In this document: positions 55,834 to 64,000 of the stretch, one piece after another
How positions within the stretch are numbered: position 1 is the first letter of the stretch
How the letters are laid out: every line of letters starts with the position of its first letter
NCBI GenBank assembly: GCA_039621445.1
Contig: CP154955.1
Span: forward strand, 59,303,564 to 59,367,563
Source of the DNA: Euglena gracilis
Taxonomy: Eukaryota; Euglenida; Euglenophyceae; Euglenales
Length of the DNA stretch: 64,000 bases
Direction of reading: 5' to 3'
Program-made: the position numbers and the translations under genes
Notes under the pieces: model-generated
What the model saw: the letters and a program-made list of their open reading frames with translations, nothing else
What the model was told of the DNA's origin: nothing
Database searches by the model: none

Positions 55834-56988
55834 CAGTGTGCCCCGCTGACTTGGATCCGGGGGGGGGGGGGGCCGACTATTTTCCCAAAAAGTTGAATAA
55901 GAGAGGGTCCGGTCCCTATGACCAGGTGGGCAAGTACCAGGCGCAGAGGTTCAGCTTTTCCAGGACTTGGACTGAACGCATGTATCATGTATCATGTAGT
56001 CTCTGCGACTAATCCTGGGCATATCCTGCGTTGATCAATTCTTTTGTTGGCAAAACCCCAAAAAAAAATGACACATTTTTTTTTCCCAAATTTAGCGGGC
56101 CAATCGTAAAAAAAAAAAAAAACAGCACTGCCTACCACCAAAAGGACAAAAAATCCGCTTATAACCGGCCCACCCCTGGGCCCCTCCCTTCACAGTTTTT
56201 AGGTTGGCGTCCCGCGTTTTGGGAGGGGGAAACAATGTCCAGCGGATTGTGACTGCGACTTTTGAAGCTTCGGGAGGCAGGGGACAGCTTTGTAGCGGAT
56301 TTTTTTCCAACATGACAAGTCAGCTGCAACTGGCACCTAAAAGGGACAGCCTTTTCCTGGAGTGCTGACTTGGAATCGGGGGGGGGGGGGGGGGCGACTA
56401 TTTTTCCCAAAAGTTGAATAAGAGGATTTGGTCGGTTTTCCCTATGAGGCCAGGCTGGGGCAAAGTACAAGGAGGGGTTTCAGAGGTTCAAAAAAAAAAA
56501 ACTTTCAAAAAAACTAGTGACTTTGGATCCCACTGCGGCAAAAAAAAAATATCGCGTCCTCGGGGGTAGTGACCAACCATACACACCAAGTGGGGGGGGA
56601 CGTTTGTTTTGTCTGGGCGTGCGCCAAAAGTTGTGGAACGTCAGTGTTTTCTTGCGGAGCTCGCCGGAGAGCCAGACGAAGAGTCCCCAACCAAGCACCC
56701 CGTGACCCTCAGCCCACAGGAGGAGAGTGCGTTGGATGATACTGAAGCTGGCCTATGAGCGGCGGTTAGGCCCTTGTCAAACGAAGGGGCGATTCCCACC
56801 TTGGAACTTGAGATCCCCACATTTTTGCGAGAGCCAACCCCTGAAAACAAGAAGAATGTCGGTTGAAGTTCTGGCAAAAGTCAAAAACATGAATTGCACG
56901 ATCTCATGACGACACAATAAAGCAATGTTGTGAGAGTGAATTCAGTGGTGCGGGTGCCTGTGTGCTCTGCGTGTGTGGGTGCAGGTGT

Positions 56989-57047
<59 letters not shown>

Positions 57048-58273
57048 CACATGTGTGTGTGTCTGTGTGTGTTTGTGCACGGGTGTGCGTGCATGTGTGT
57101 GTGCATGTGTGAGCGTAGTGTGTTTGACAACCAGTACAAAAAAGGCCTGTTCAGAGTGGTCGAATCGAGAGTCTCCGGGGTCCGTTGCCGCATGGCACGA
57201 CAATGACAGGATGCCTCTGAACTGCAAGTCGCATAACACAGACTTTAAATTATAAAGGGAAGAAAATGCCACAAAATACCGAATGAGCAAAGACTATATA
57301 GAAAAAGGAACGGATGGTGCTTTGTTGATTATTTGCATTCCTTTATGAACCTTGTTGGGCCTATATTCTGTAAACGGTTTGGTAATTTCATATAATTGCT
57401 AAGTCAATCAAATCCCATCCGAATTGATAACTCCATGTTTTTCTGCACTTGTGGAAAACCACTGGGGGAAAAAATCCAAAAATTGCAAGAAAAATGGCCT
57501 GGAAGGACAGATAAAGCAATTTCGAAGTAAATATTGGACTTTGAAATTATTTCCCAAATAATTAAACACCAACCACAGATGTCTGAGAGCGCTTGGAAAC
57601 CCCCCACCTCGACATGGAAGGGGCAAGGAAAAGTTTTGGTTCTGTGGACGGTCAAAAGACAAGATACCAAGCCAAAGTTGTTGGGAGATCCCTCATTTCT
57701 CTTTGAAAATACATCTAGAAATAATGATTTTTTGTATTTTTCTTGAAAAAAATATATATAGAAAAGACCAAACCTCAAAAAATATGCAAGATGCTTACAA
57801 GTGAGGGGAAAAGACATTTTTGTTGCACTTCTGGCGCTGCGCACCAGAAGAAAAATTTTCGCTAGTTTTGGAAGGGGAGGGTGGTTGTCCGGACACCCCC
57901 TCCTAAGGAGGGTCTGGAACTCCACCAACTCACCCCCCAAGGGGGTGGTCGCCCCCCCCCCCTACCACCAACCTCAACACAGAAGAGCTTCCCATACATC
58001 CTTGCCCCCATCAGACAAAACGCACACACGCGCGCATGCACACAACACAACACACACAACACCCACATAGCTCAACACACACACAACTCAACACACTCAA
58101 CACACACATAGCTCAACACAGTCAAACACACACAACTCAACACACACACACACACCATTTGTCCGCACCAGAAGAGGGCCTGGGTGGACCGTCGGCAGGG
58201 AGGAGGCATACAGGGCCCCGGACAGCACCACCCCCAGGCTGGGGAGCACCTTGGCCGTGAAGACGTTGGCCAT
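51114..58273 (-). CDS. SWEET: SWEET-family (MtN3/saliva) sugar transporter gene, seven exon pieces recognised
   Basis: SWEET proteins are seven-helix membrane uniporters that let sugars diffuse across the plasma membrane or internal membranes; they consist of two three-helix MtN3 repeats joined by one helix. Pieces found in order on the minus strand: an ATG-started helix with KVLPSLGVVL (58.2 kb); GVLGWGLFVWL (56.7 kb); NAPPVLLTGYYVAVLLFLL (55.3 kb); a second-repeat start with DEWVVQLAAGLSTNIWLAG (52.8 kb); a helix with TLLNSCMWVGYGL followed by DPFIYVP (52.3 kb); NAVGLVAASIQLGVILLF (51.7 kb); and a short hydrophilic tail with a stop (51.1 kb). The DPFIYVP-NAVG join is the family's conserved Pro-Asn region. 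Residues between helices 1 and 2 are missing, so at least one exon in 56.75-58.18 kb was not found. Some junctions look non-GT-AG. Family confidence is high; exact exon ends are tentative. Confidence 0.8.
51259..51428 (+). mobile_element. MITE-like element with AACAGAAGC ends, intact copy
   Basis: CCCCTAACAGAAGC (51259-51272) is perfectly inverted at 51415-51428, with a G15 tract beyond. The interior blocks ATTTTGATGGGA and CCAGAGGCGGCATTCCGCTA match the split element at 7468-8046. It lies just outside the SWEET exon at 51114-51182 and is probably intronic. Confidence 0.7.
51630..51700 (-). CDS. SWEET exon (helix 7)
   Basis: Joined to the previous exon it gives YVPNAVGLVAASIQLGVILL and then FRGRTPS. 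Pro-Asn-x-x-G-x-x-x-x-x-x-Q is the family's final helix. The frame beyond 51630 (PGCPAGSL, then a stop) looks like intron read-through. The 3' end is approximate. Confidence 0.7.
51701..52246 (-). other. SWEET intron with complementary ends, non-GT-AG
   Basis: When the join is placed to give the conserved VPNAVG, the intron starts TGGTGGGGGCC and ends GGCCCCTTTCCC. Ten bases at +6 to +15 (GGGGCCTCCC) are the exact complement of ten at -16 to -7 (GGGAGGCCCC). TCCC occurs on both sides of the junction, so the cut can slide by a few bases, but no position gives GT-AG while keeping Pro-Asn. Confidence 0.5.
52247..52393 (-). CDS. SWEET exon (helix 6 and conserved DPFIYVP)
   Basis: This is the most diagnostic exon. 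It reads VAVLNVARAFRERSAAAF, then a long helix VVPLVIVTLLNSCMWVGYGL, then VACGDPFIYVP. The Leu-Asn-x-x-x-W-x-x-Y-G-L pattern followed by D-x-F-I-Y-V-P is the signature of the second MtN3 repeat. GC at third codon positions is about 95 percent, against the mixed composition of the flanking introns. Confidence 0.8.
52394..52715 (-). other. SWEET intron with complementary ends and telomere-like repeats
   Basis: The intron starts GGCCCCGCC and ends GGCGGGGTCTC. Seven bases at +3 to +9 (CCCCGCC) pair perfectly with -11 to -5 (GGCGGGG). CTCGG is present at both junctions. The body carries telomere-like units on both strands at 52490-52555 (TGAGGG and then CCCTAA types) and a C tract. No GT-AG pair keeps the LG-V-AVLNV frame. 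Confidence 0.45.
52716..52822 (-). CDS. SWEET exon (linker helix and start of second repeat)
   Basis: Reads LTMAFAFLHLDEWVVQLAAG followed by LSTNIWLAGMYLAPLG. The second part matches the helix that opens the second MtN3 repeat, ending in a x-x-P-L turn. There is no GT at the 3' end of the coding stretch. The next exon continues in frame if the junction falls inside the CTCGG shared by both sides. Confidence 0.65.
53267..53593. mobile_element. Nested palindromic unit carrying TTAGGG repeats
   Basis: Outer arms CATATGGCAGCTCC and GGAGCTGCCATCCATATG. Each arm holds a short palindrome AACTATATGGCC, a C/G tract and GG(T/G)CATATA(G/A)TTG (53282-53332 and 53541-53579). In the middle a perfect 49-bp inverted repeat (53354-53402 and 53436-53484), with GATGGAATAGGGTTAGGTGC and TTAGGGTTAGGGTTAGGC in its left arm, flanks a 33-nt loop. 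Confidence 0.85.
53615..54357. mobile_element. Unit with inverted ends GTTTAGTACCCC and inner 23-bp inverted repeat
   Basis: GTTTAGTACCCC (53615-53626) is inverted at 54346-54357. A 23-bp perfect inverted repeat starting CCCCCGGGGTTAGTGGAGGG lies at 53676-53698 and 54275-54297. Between them: TAGGGTTAGGGTGG (53699-53712), a degenerate AAAACGGCCG array (53775-53945) and a GT microsatellite. Confidence 0.75.
54773..55137. mobile_element. C-tract/word inverted pair (word AATAAGAA)
   Basis: CCAAAAAAATAAGAACCCCC (54773-54792) is matched by GGGGGATTCTTATTTGG (55121-55137). Same design as the TA-flanked MITEs, but the flanking TA is not clear here. Confidence 0.5.
55275..55356 (-). CDS. SWEET exon (helix 3)
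   Basis: Reads NAPPVLLTGYYVAVLLFLLS and then MPSGKADT. The Asn-Ala-Pro at the helix start and the Tyr-Tyr in the helix are features of SWEET helix 3. The region just upstream in the same frame (SSGHQGSSESP) could be exon if splicing is canonical. The downstream junction is placed at a CACC direct repeat shared with the next exon and is tentative. Confidence 0.6.
55440..55845 (+). repeat. GT-rich microsatellite with TGCTGTGC units
   Basis: Interrupted (GT)n with GTTGTG and three GTGCTGTGCTGTGCTGTGT blocks. Lies in a SWEET intron. Confidence 0.95.
55848..55950 (+). repeat. Direct repeat, copy 1 (partner at 56367-56490)
   Basis: GACTTGGATC, a G14 tract, GACTATTTTCCCAAAAAGTT, GAATAAGAG, CCCTATGA and AGAGGTTC recur in the same order at 56367-56490. 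Both copies are in the SWEET intron. Confidence 0.85.
56367..56490 (+). repeat. Direct repeat, copy 2
   Basis: GACTTGGAATC, a G17 tract, GACTATTTTTCCCAAAAGTT, GAATAAGAG, TTCCCTATGA and CAGAGGTTC; about 517 bp from copy 1. Confidence 0.85.
56652..56712 (-). CDS. SWEET exon (helix 2)
   Basis: The minus-strand frame reads GHGVLGWGLFVWLSGELR. The Gly-Trp pair inside a hydrophobic run fits helix 2 of the first MtN3 repeat. The end is placed at CGCAA because the same five bases precede the NAPP exon in the same phase; joining there gives SGELRNAPPVLL, which resembles the family. A canonical GT-AG join is also possible and would insert about 14 hydrophilic residues. The upstream boundary is a guess at an AG. 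Confidence 0.5.
56985..57115 (+). repeat. (GT)n microsatellite
   Basis: GT units with GCGCGC and GTTTGTGC breaks. Confidence 0.95.
57580..57990 (+). repeat. Dispersed family with GGTTCTGTGGACGG and CCAGAAGAAAAATTTTCG
   Basis: Same order of blocks as 40490-40810 (TTCTGTGGAC/TTTGTAGACC, CACTTCTGGCGCTGCGCACC/GGCACTGCACGCCGG, ACCACCAACCTCAA). Runs into a CA/CAACA microsatellite (58020-58158). Confidence 0.7.
58180..58273 (-). CDS. SWEET exon 1 (start codon, helix 1)
   Basis: The frame opens with ATG at 58273-58271 and reads MANVFTAKVLPSLGVVLSG, then ALYASSLPTV, matching the first helix and the short S-x-L-P-x-V stretch typical of SWEET N-termini. No in-frame upstream coding is evident, so this ATG is preferred. 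The 3' end is unsure. The frame stays open to the CA-rich tract at 58.16 kb, but the residues after LPTV do not look like a transporter, so I end the exon near 58180. Confidence 0.65.
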
Positions 58274-59020
58274 GTGTGTGGGGCCTGGGGCTTGGGCGGG
58301 TGTGACGCGCTGTGGAGAGGGAGGGGGACTTGCGCCTGTCGTGAGGGGAATTAAATTATACTTAAATTGCAGCCTTGGAGCTTGAGAGACCTCCCCCAGG
58401 GGGGGGACACAAGTCAAACGTGTTGAAGGCCACAATTTCGGCCAAAATTTCCGCCGAAATTGTTTCAAAACTTCCGCCGCTTTTAACTTAGACTTGAAGT
58501 TCGGCCTAAAATTCGCCAATTTAGGCCGAAAAAAAACAGATTTGCCTAAATTCTGGCAAGAAATCATGACCCTGGCCCTACCCCAAATACCAGACCCTAC
58601 CCCACGTTTTACTTGTGGGACCTCCTGGGGGGGGGGGGGTCCCACAAATCTAAAGCTGCCACTTAAATTCGGGGGGGGGTATATTTTTGATCTTTTTGCT
58701 CGATCGGAACCGGGGATATTTGTGGCCTAAGTTTGGGCCTATCTTGTAGATTATTTGCATTTTTCTGCTACGCATTGGGCCTGGCGATAAGCCTAGACCT
58801 CACCCTATTCCATCAATTCCCCAAAATCCATGCTATTGGGGAGAGGGTCGTTGGTCACTCCTGCTACAAATAGCGAAGCGCCAGGGACAGCGCAAAAAAA
58901 TATCAGAAAAACAACTGAAATCCCCAATGTTCCAATGTTGAGCAAAAAAAATATGAAGAGTCTGATTCTCGGGAACTTTTGGGACAAGATATCATGCAGA
59001 AACTCAATTCATACCAATCA
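58274..59020. other. Upstream flank of the SWEET start; no promoter motif recognised
   Basis: C-rich just upstream of the ATG, then AT-richer with TTCGGCC motifs. I see no TATA-like or other element I would defend, and no exon. Confidence 0.3.
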
Positions 59021-60960
59021 GGCTCTTTTTACCAACCCGGGGAGGGGGGGGAGGGGTGGCTTGTGTATGCCTGCCCATAGCAGGCACACCCCCAGCGTCG
59101 GTTTCGGCCCCCGGTGACCCAGAGTTTCCGCCAACCCCCTCCTGGAAGTTTCTTGCAACAGACTCGAAAAGAAGACCCAGTCTCGTTAGGGGGTCAATCC
59201 AAACCCAAACTATGTCCCATCAATAAATCAATGTCCACTCTGGGGAGGGGGGGGGTCATTAGTCACCCACCAGTGCATATGGCTAATGTTGATAAAAACC
59301 AGGGGAGCTTAGAGACCTCCAGGGGCTGGGGGGGGCGGAAACACACAGCCCCAACCACCACCGGCCCCAAAACCGCCATTTGTCCGACCCACTCCGCTTG
59401 ACAAACTGTTCGGAAATAAATAAATTGTGCTGGAAGAAATCCTTTGATCTACCCAAAAACGCCTATACGAGGCCCTGTCCCAAGGCTCAAGCACACCAAA
59501 TTTCTTGGGGGGGGGGTTGTGATGTTCCTGCGGATTGAAAAAATTTCATAAGTTTAATTTCTTTATATTTTTTTTAAAATCTGCCAAAAATTCCCTGGCC
59601 CTGTTCTATCAGATTGCATTTACCCCACGCATGGGCTGTCCCACTCCCTTCCATCAATAAATCCATGCTTTTTGAGGTGGGTTACTCTCTACAATAGCGG
59701 CCAATAAATCAGCAGCTCAAAAAATCTTGCCAAAATTTTTCCAATGTAGCAATGTGAGCCTCGGGAAAAAATTGCCAAGATATGAGTCATCTAATTCATA
59801 CAAGTTGTCACAGGGGCGCAGGGGGTTGTTCAAACCCAGCAGGGGTGGCTCTGACCCACCATAGAGAATACCCCCTGGGCCCCCCCCTGGTGTCCAGTTA
59901 CAAAGATCAACTTGCAAAAAGACAGACCAGACCAAAACCGGAGGTCATCCAAAACAAATCATAGATCAATGTGTCACTCAGTCCACCATGGCAATTAGAT
60001 AAAAGTGAAAAACCAGGGGGAGAACAAATACCAGTCAGACATTCCAGGTAGCTTAGAGAAAAGTTGGGCCAGAAGCTAGGTACCTGTTTCGGAATGTCTT
60101 TCCTTCTCCCCCACCCCTGTTGACAGGGGAACCAACGTTGCACATAGCCCTGCGACAGGTCCCCATCCCCAGGACTGTGCTTGGCATCCTGACTGGCCTG
60201 GTCCAGAAGGGAAATCGGGCATAGCCCTTGGAGGGGGATGTGCACCAGGTAGCCATAATGCCATAATTCTGTGTATGTAGGTATAGTTCTGAGCCTCAAC
60301 ACGGTATTATGCTGTTTTGGATTCCGGCTAACGGCCTGAAATTTGGAATCCGAGCTCTGTAGAGCAAAACAATATTTTGGTTCTCCTCTCTACAGCTGGC
60401 TTTTCTTTCATACACTATTTTGTAGTCTTTTTGGCTTTACTTCTTTTCCGAAGACCTTTGCCAGCAATTGAACATATTCCCTTTCCGCCCTCCTATGAGG
60501 ACCAGTCAGTGAGTACCAGGACAGAGGACAGTTTGCTGTAGGGAGGGCGTGTGGGAAATCCGGGTGGTTACGTAACGCGTGCCCCTGGGTGATGCATTTG
60601 TCTTTTTTCCTCCAGTTGCTTGAGGGGGTCCACCTTCCACCTTTTGATTTGTTTGACGTTGGGCTTGTTTTTCTTTGTTTCTTGGCCTCCCCCCCTGACT
60701 CCTGCCCCGACTGCACCAGAAGCCCCCAGAAGTTTTCACCAGAAAACCCTGCAAAGACAAGCCGGGTGACAATCTCCCAACATCAGAAGCCAGCCAGCTC
60801 GGGAGCAACTTCCCAGGTCAGAAGGCGATGGCCCCACCATAAGGAGAATGGCAACCCTTGGGGTTGCTGAGTTTCGGTCGAGAAAGTCTCAAACGGTTTG
60901 TCTGAAGGATGGCGCGTGTGCCAAGTTGTTATGTTGCACACGCCTACAGTGTGCCATCGG
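59021..60960. other. No gene recognised; long weak minus-strand frames
   Basis: 59030-59110 is a TGCCTGCCCATAGCAGGCAC fragment of the 4.1-kb family. 59900-60810 is unusually free of G tracts and has long minus-strand frames (for example GYLVHIPLQGLCPISLLDQA, and QESGGEAKKQRKTSPTSNKS). They shift frame and match nothing I know; this could be an old retroelement. Confidence 0.3.
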
Positions 60961-61019
60961 CACGCACGATCATTAGGTCACTGGTCGACCCCCCCCCCAC
61001 GGGCAGGTGACTGGTTGTT

Positions 61020-61045
61020 TCAGAGTGACTGACTGGTTTTTGGCC
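61020..61045 (-). repeat. CCAGTCAGTCACTCTG word, inverted copy
   Basis: CAGAGTGACTGACTGG; its plus-orientation copies are at 63335, 63355, 63590 and (as CCGGTCAGTCACT) 63985. Confidence 0.8.
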
Positions 61046-61318
61046 TGGACCCCTTACCTCCTGGGGGGTCAAGTAAAAAATTGCATGCACCGGCATCATG
61101 CAGCCAGGGAGGTGGGTGAAGTGGGCTGAGAAGAGGGCATTGCGAGAGGGGAGAGGCTGGGGGCAGCAGTGTGGGCCCCGCACCGAGGGGGCCCAGGGAG
61201 AGAGGGTGGGACCTGGGCACTGAGCATCCGACCAGGCTCATCTTTTTCGGGACCCACCCCTGGCTCACCCCGGCCAATTAACCCAAACAGCCCGGGGGTG
61301 CCGGCACAGGGGTCCGAC

Positions 61319-61593
61319 CAGGGGTTTTTTTAAGACCGGGGGGGGAGGGGGGGTCCCCCCCCACCCACCCACCCCCCTGGGGGGGGGGGGCCGGGGGGGG
61401 AGGGGGTCCCGGGGGACCACAAAAAATGGCCGAAAATCGCGAAAAGTGCTAAAATAGAATTTTTTCGGCGCCTGTGGCGCCGAAAAGTATATCCCACCCC
61501 CCTCCAGGGGGGACCCCCCGGGGGGGGGAGGGTGTCCGGCGGACCCACCCACCCTACCCCCCCCCGGGGGTCCAAACTTAAAAAAAATCCCTG
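61319..61593 (+). mobile_element. hAT-like MITE, intact copy with GGTCCGAC duplication
   Basis: CAGGGGTTTTTTTAAGACCG to TTAAAAAAAATCCCTG, 275 bp, with GGTCCGAC on both sides (61311-61318 and 61594-61601). The core is nearly identical to the copy at 43100, including TATATCCCACC. Confidence 0.85.
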
Positions 61594-61601
61594 GGTCCGA
61601 C

Positions 61602-63290
61602 CGACCCCCCAAAGATCAATTTTCCTCCTTTCGGTGCAGGAAAAAAAACACTTCCTGGAAGTTTTTAGCGACGGACCCAAAATTAAGGCCCAGGTTTTGG
61701 GGGGAGGGTTATTGGAATTTATGTTCAAGGTTTCATGGTGGTCCACTCCATTGGTCCCCTCGGCGTTCTTCTTGCGGTGCTGCAGACGTTACTCATCCCA
61801 TCCCAACCAAAACCAAGATGGCTGCACTCCAACCCTGGGATTTGATGTAAACGGAGGTGTATCGGGCTCATGCAGAGATTGTCCCTCAACTCCTCAGGGG
61901 GAGGTAATTTGGAACACCCTTCCCACCAGCCCCTTCCCCCCCCCCTCCATCAGACCACAGAGCACGCCAGCATCGACAGCAGACCTAAAATTCGGATGGT
62001 CTGACCCCTCACACATGTTGTAGTTGTGCTTTAAAATTTGGTCAAAAATGCATTTTCGGCAGTTTTTTTGCAAAATTTATCGACGGTGTGCCTTTTTTTG
62101 AGGTGCCATTTTTGGCTTTTTTGACCGACCTGAACCTCAAAGATAATTAGTTTTAGAGTCGTGGGGGGTTGCTTGGTCGACCCGGGAGGGTAGCTTTTGG
62201 GGGGGAGGCTGACTTTGGGTGGGGGGGGCACCAGCAAATAGGTTCCATAAACTGCTACTGCTGGAAAATGATTTGCTACGGGGGAAGTTGACAGTCCCAT
62301 TGACTGTTACCTCGGGAGGAAGGTGGGGGGGGGCGAATGAAAAGCGCAACATGGACCCAAAAAATACACAAAGAAAACACAAGCAAAAAGCAAATGCAAT
62401 TTTGCTTCCAAAATTGAAAAACACAAAAAAAACACAAAAAATGCTGTTTGCGCCCCCCCCCCTCCCTCGAGGACACACAAGAGCAGAAAAGAAGGGAGCC
62501 TGAATGGAGGGACCAAGGCACTCAACACATAAAGCGGAGGGGGAAAACAAGAAATAGAATTGCATACAGAAGACAAAATCTTCCTTCACATGAGGGAGGG
62601 CGATCACGGACAGGCCTTCACACAAAATGAGCTTGCGAGGTCATTGTGTGTTTCAAATTATCGGATTACCACCACCAACCCCCCGTTTGTGACGACCTAT
62701 TCCCACCAATTTGAGAAATATACCGACCCAGATGCCTGGAAAAATGCTGCAGCCGGCCGTTCAGGCTGAAAGACAACCGGATGGCCGGCTTCTTTAGGAG
62801 GAGGAGACCCAAACGGAGCCGGCATCATCATCATCAATTGATGTTGTCACATATTTTTTTTCGGTTGTCCGAACAATTCATCCATGACAGCGAAATGACA
62901 CCCTCGTGCAACGCCCCCCCCCCTTGACAACAAGCCCCCCCCCTATATCACACCAACGATGCAAGATTACCTAAGGATGTGGGAATACATGTTTATTCAT
63001 ATTATTTTTTGCCATAAAATGGGGAATTGGGATGCGCAGTTCGGGGTGAATGGTGCATGCGATGAACCTGAATGCACGCGCAGACATTGCCCGTGTGTGT
63101 ATGCAAAGAGGATGGCGCAATCCCCTGGCCAGAAAGTGCTGGCCATACCATTGCTTAGCGACCCCTGTGTGCACTGCGGCTGTTTTTTTTGGTGACTTTT
63201 ATCCCTTCTCCTGGCCAGGCGCTGTTGTCCGCCTCTGGCCCTTTTTGTCTGTGTACGTGGAGGTGGCCGGAGCCTGGCGGGAAAGCGACC
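61602..63290. other. No gene recognised
   Basis: 61640-61715 shares CGGACCCAAAA(A)TTAAGGCC with the MITE at 32567. 62555-62770 and 62960-63195 have plus-strand frames (CVSNYRITTTNPPFVTTYSH; CDEPECTRRHCPCVYAKRMA) with AT-richer codons like the gag relic; perhaps retroelement debris, but there is no motif I can name. Confidence 0.3.
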
Positions 63291-64000
63291 CCCCCCGGGG
63301 GGGGTCACTTTCCACTCTGAAAAAACCAGTCAGTCACTATTTCCCAAAAAAACCAGTCAGTCACTTTATCTCCAGGGGGGGGGGGTCGGCCACTCTTGAA
63401 TGTGCTTGTGTTGGCACTATGGTGACGCGATAAGATTGGAGGTATGTCAAACAAAGGACAAAGCGTTTAACTTCCTTTCGGATTCTCAAAAAAAATCCAA
63501 AAAAAATGTCCAGTGCCATCGGCGCCAGGCCAACCACTTCTTCATTTTTGGGCCTACCCTCCCCCCCCCCCGGAGTCTTGGCCAGAAAACCAGTCAGTCA
63601 CTCTGATTCCGGGGGGGGGGGGGACAGGTGTTAAGCAATGGCATGGTGCTGGTGCGGTGCCGACAAACTGCGGCGGAATCATTTGAATTCCCGCGGCTTC
63701 CGCCAAAATTGTGTGGCCTTGGTATTGGGTCCATTCGGGGCGAAGGCCTGGCCATGGGGCCTTTGGGGCCAGGACCGCGGGGCGGTGTTGGCGGTACAGC
63801 CGCAGCACGAACTGGCCCGCAACGGTGGCGTGCGGCGAGGGAGGGCTGTCGGGCGGTTGGGGGGGGGGGTTCCTTTTTGGGGGTCTTTTAGGATAATATA
63901 ACTTTAATTTTGGTTTGCGATGTTTTTTCCAAACCAGACAATTTTTTACCGAGCCCCCCCCCGGGGTCACTCCACTCTTTGAAAAACCGGTCAGTCACTT
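63291..64000 (+). repeat. Direct repeats CACT-CCACTCT-GAAAAA-CCxGTCAGTCACT
   Basis: A block of about 48 bp (C tract, GGGGTCACT, CCACTCT, GAAAAA, CC(A/G)GTCAGTCACT) at 63290-63337 recurs at 63953-64000, at the window edge. Extra CCAGTCAGTCACT words lie at 63350-63365 and 63588-63603 beside G tracts. Confidence 0.8.
63728..63838 (-). CDS. Possible exon island, strand uncertain
   Basis: The minus frame reads ATVAGQFVLRLYRQHRPAVL then APKAPWPGLRPEW, with 19 of the first 21 third positions G or C. A plus frame (QDRGAVLAVQPQHELARNGG) is nearly as good. The GC-rich island stands out from its flanks. Not part of the SWEET gene, whose start lies downstream at 58273. Confidence 0.35.

Noticed and set aside
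59907-60302. 131-codon minus-strand frame as a possible retroelement or host exon
   Set aside because: No recognisable motif and no GC3 bias; frames shift within a few hundred bases. Kept only as a note in the region entry.

Overview
This is nuclear DNA of a eukaryote. No bacterial-style gene, operon, tRNA or rRNA is visible. Coding sequence appears only as short exon islands (about 70-190 bp, GC-rich, nearly always G or C at third codon positions). They sit in kilobases of low-complexity DNA made of poly-G/poly-C tracts, microsatellites, minisatellites and dispersed short elements. TTAGGG-type repeats occur internally. Most long open frames here are by-products of simple repeats, not genes.

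The best gene is a SWEET (MtN3/saliva) sugar transporter on the minus strand, spread over about 7 kb from an ATG at 58273 to about 51114, with seven exon pieces recognised in the right order. Two of its introns (51701-52246 and 52394-52715) do not fit GT-AG when the family sequence is used to place the junctions. Both have perfect complementary segments just inside their ends. This recalls the nonconventional introns of euglenids. With the GC-rich exons, long repeat-filled introns and TTAGGG repeats, a euglenid-like protist is my preferred reading, but it is not proven.

Other exon islands: plus strand near 0.38, 12.9, 29.1 and 50.6 kb; minus strand near 18.7, 19.6, 21.4, 22.4, 24.9, 26.7, 35.4 and 47.3 kb; uncertain strand near 7.2, 28.5 and 63.8 kb. 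The minus-strand set from 18.6 to 26.8 kb may be one gene. I recognise no product for any of these. A frame-shifted, AT-richer, gag-like retroelement relic lies at 47.88-49.74 kb.

The most striking content is mobile DNA. (1) A MITE-like set (about 90-430 bp) has termini built as C-tract, short word, C-tract. Its members are flanked by TA, and one has an empty site in a sister repeat. (2) A hAT-like MITE family of about 240-275 bp (CAGGGG...CCCTG) has four copies with 8-9 bp target duplications. (3) A 3.2-kb element (9494-12693) with 25-bp inverted ends is inserted, with an 8-bp duplication, into an older element whose intact copy is at 45.0 kb; it carries five different tandem arrays. (4) Larger inverted-repeat units lie at 38.08-39.64 and 42.02-44.16 kb. 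(5) Foldback or nested palindromic units lie at 23.02-23.26, 53.27-53.59 and 53.6-54.36 kb, two of them associated with telomere-like repeats.

Layout: 0-9 kb, repeat mosaic with one or two exon islands; 9.3-12.8 kb, nested insertion; 12.8-29.4 kb, exon islands of unknown genes among repeats; 29.4-47.2 kb, almost pure repeat and transposon DNA; 47.2-50.7 kb, an exon with a stop codon, a MITE, the gag relic and a plus-strand exon; 51.1-58.3 kb, the SWEET gene; 58.3-64 kb, repeats with one possible exon at the end.
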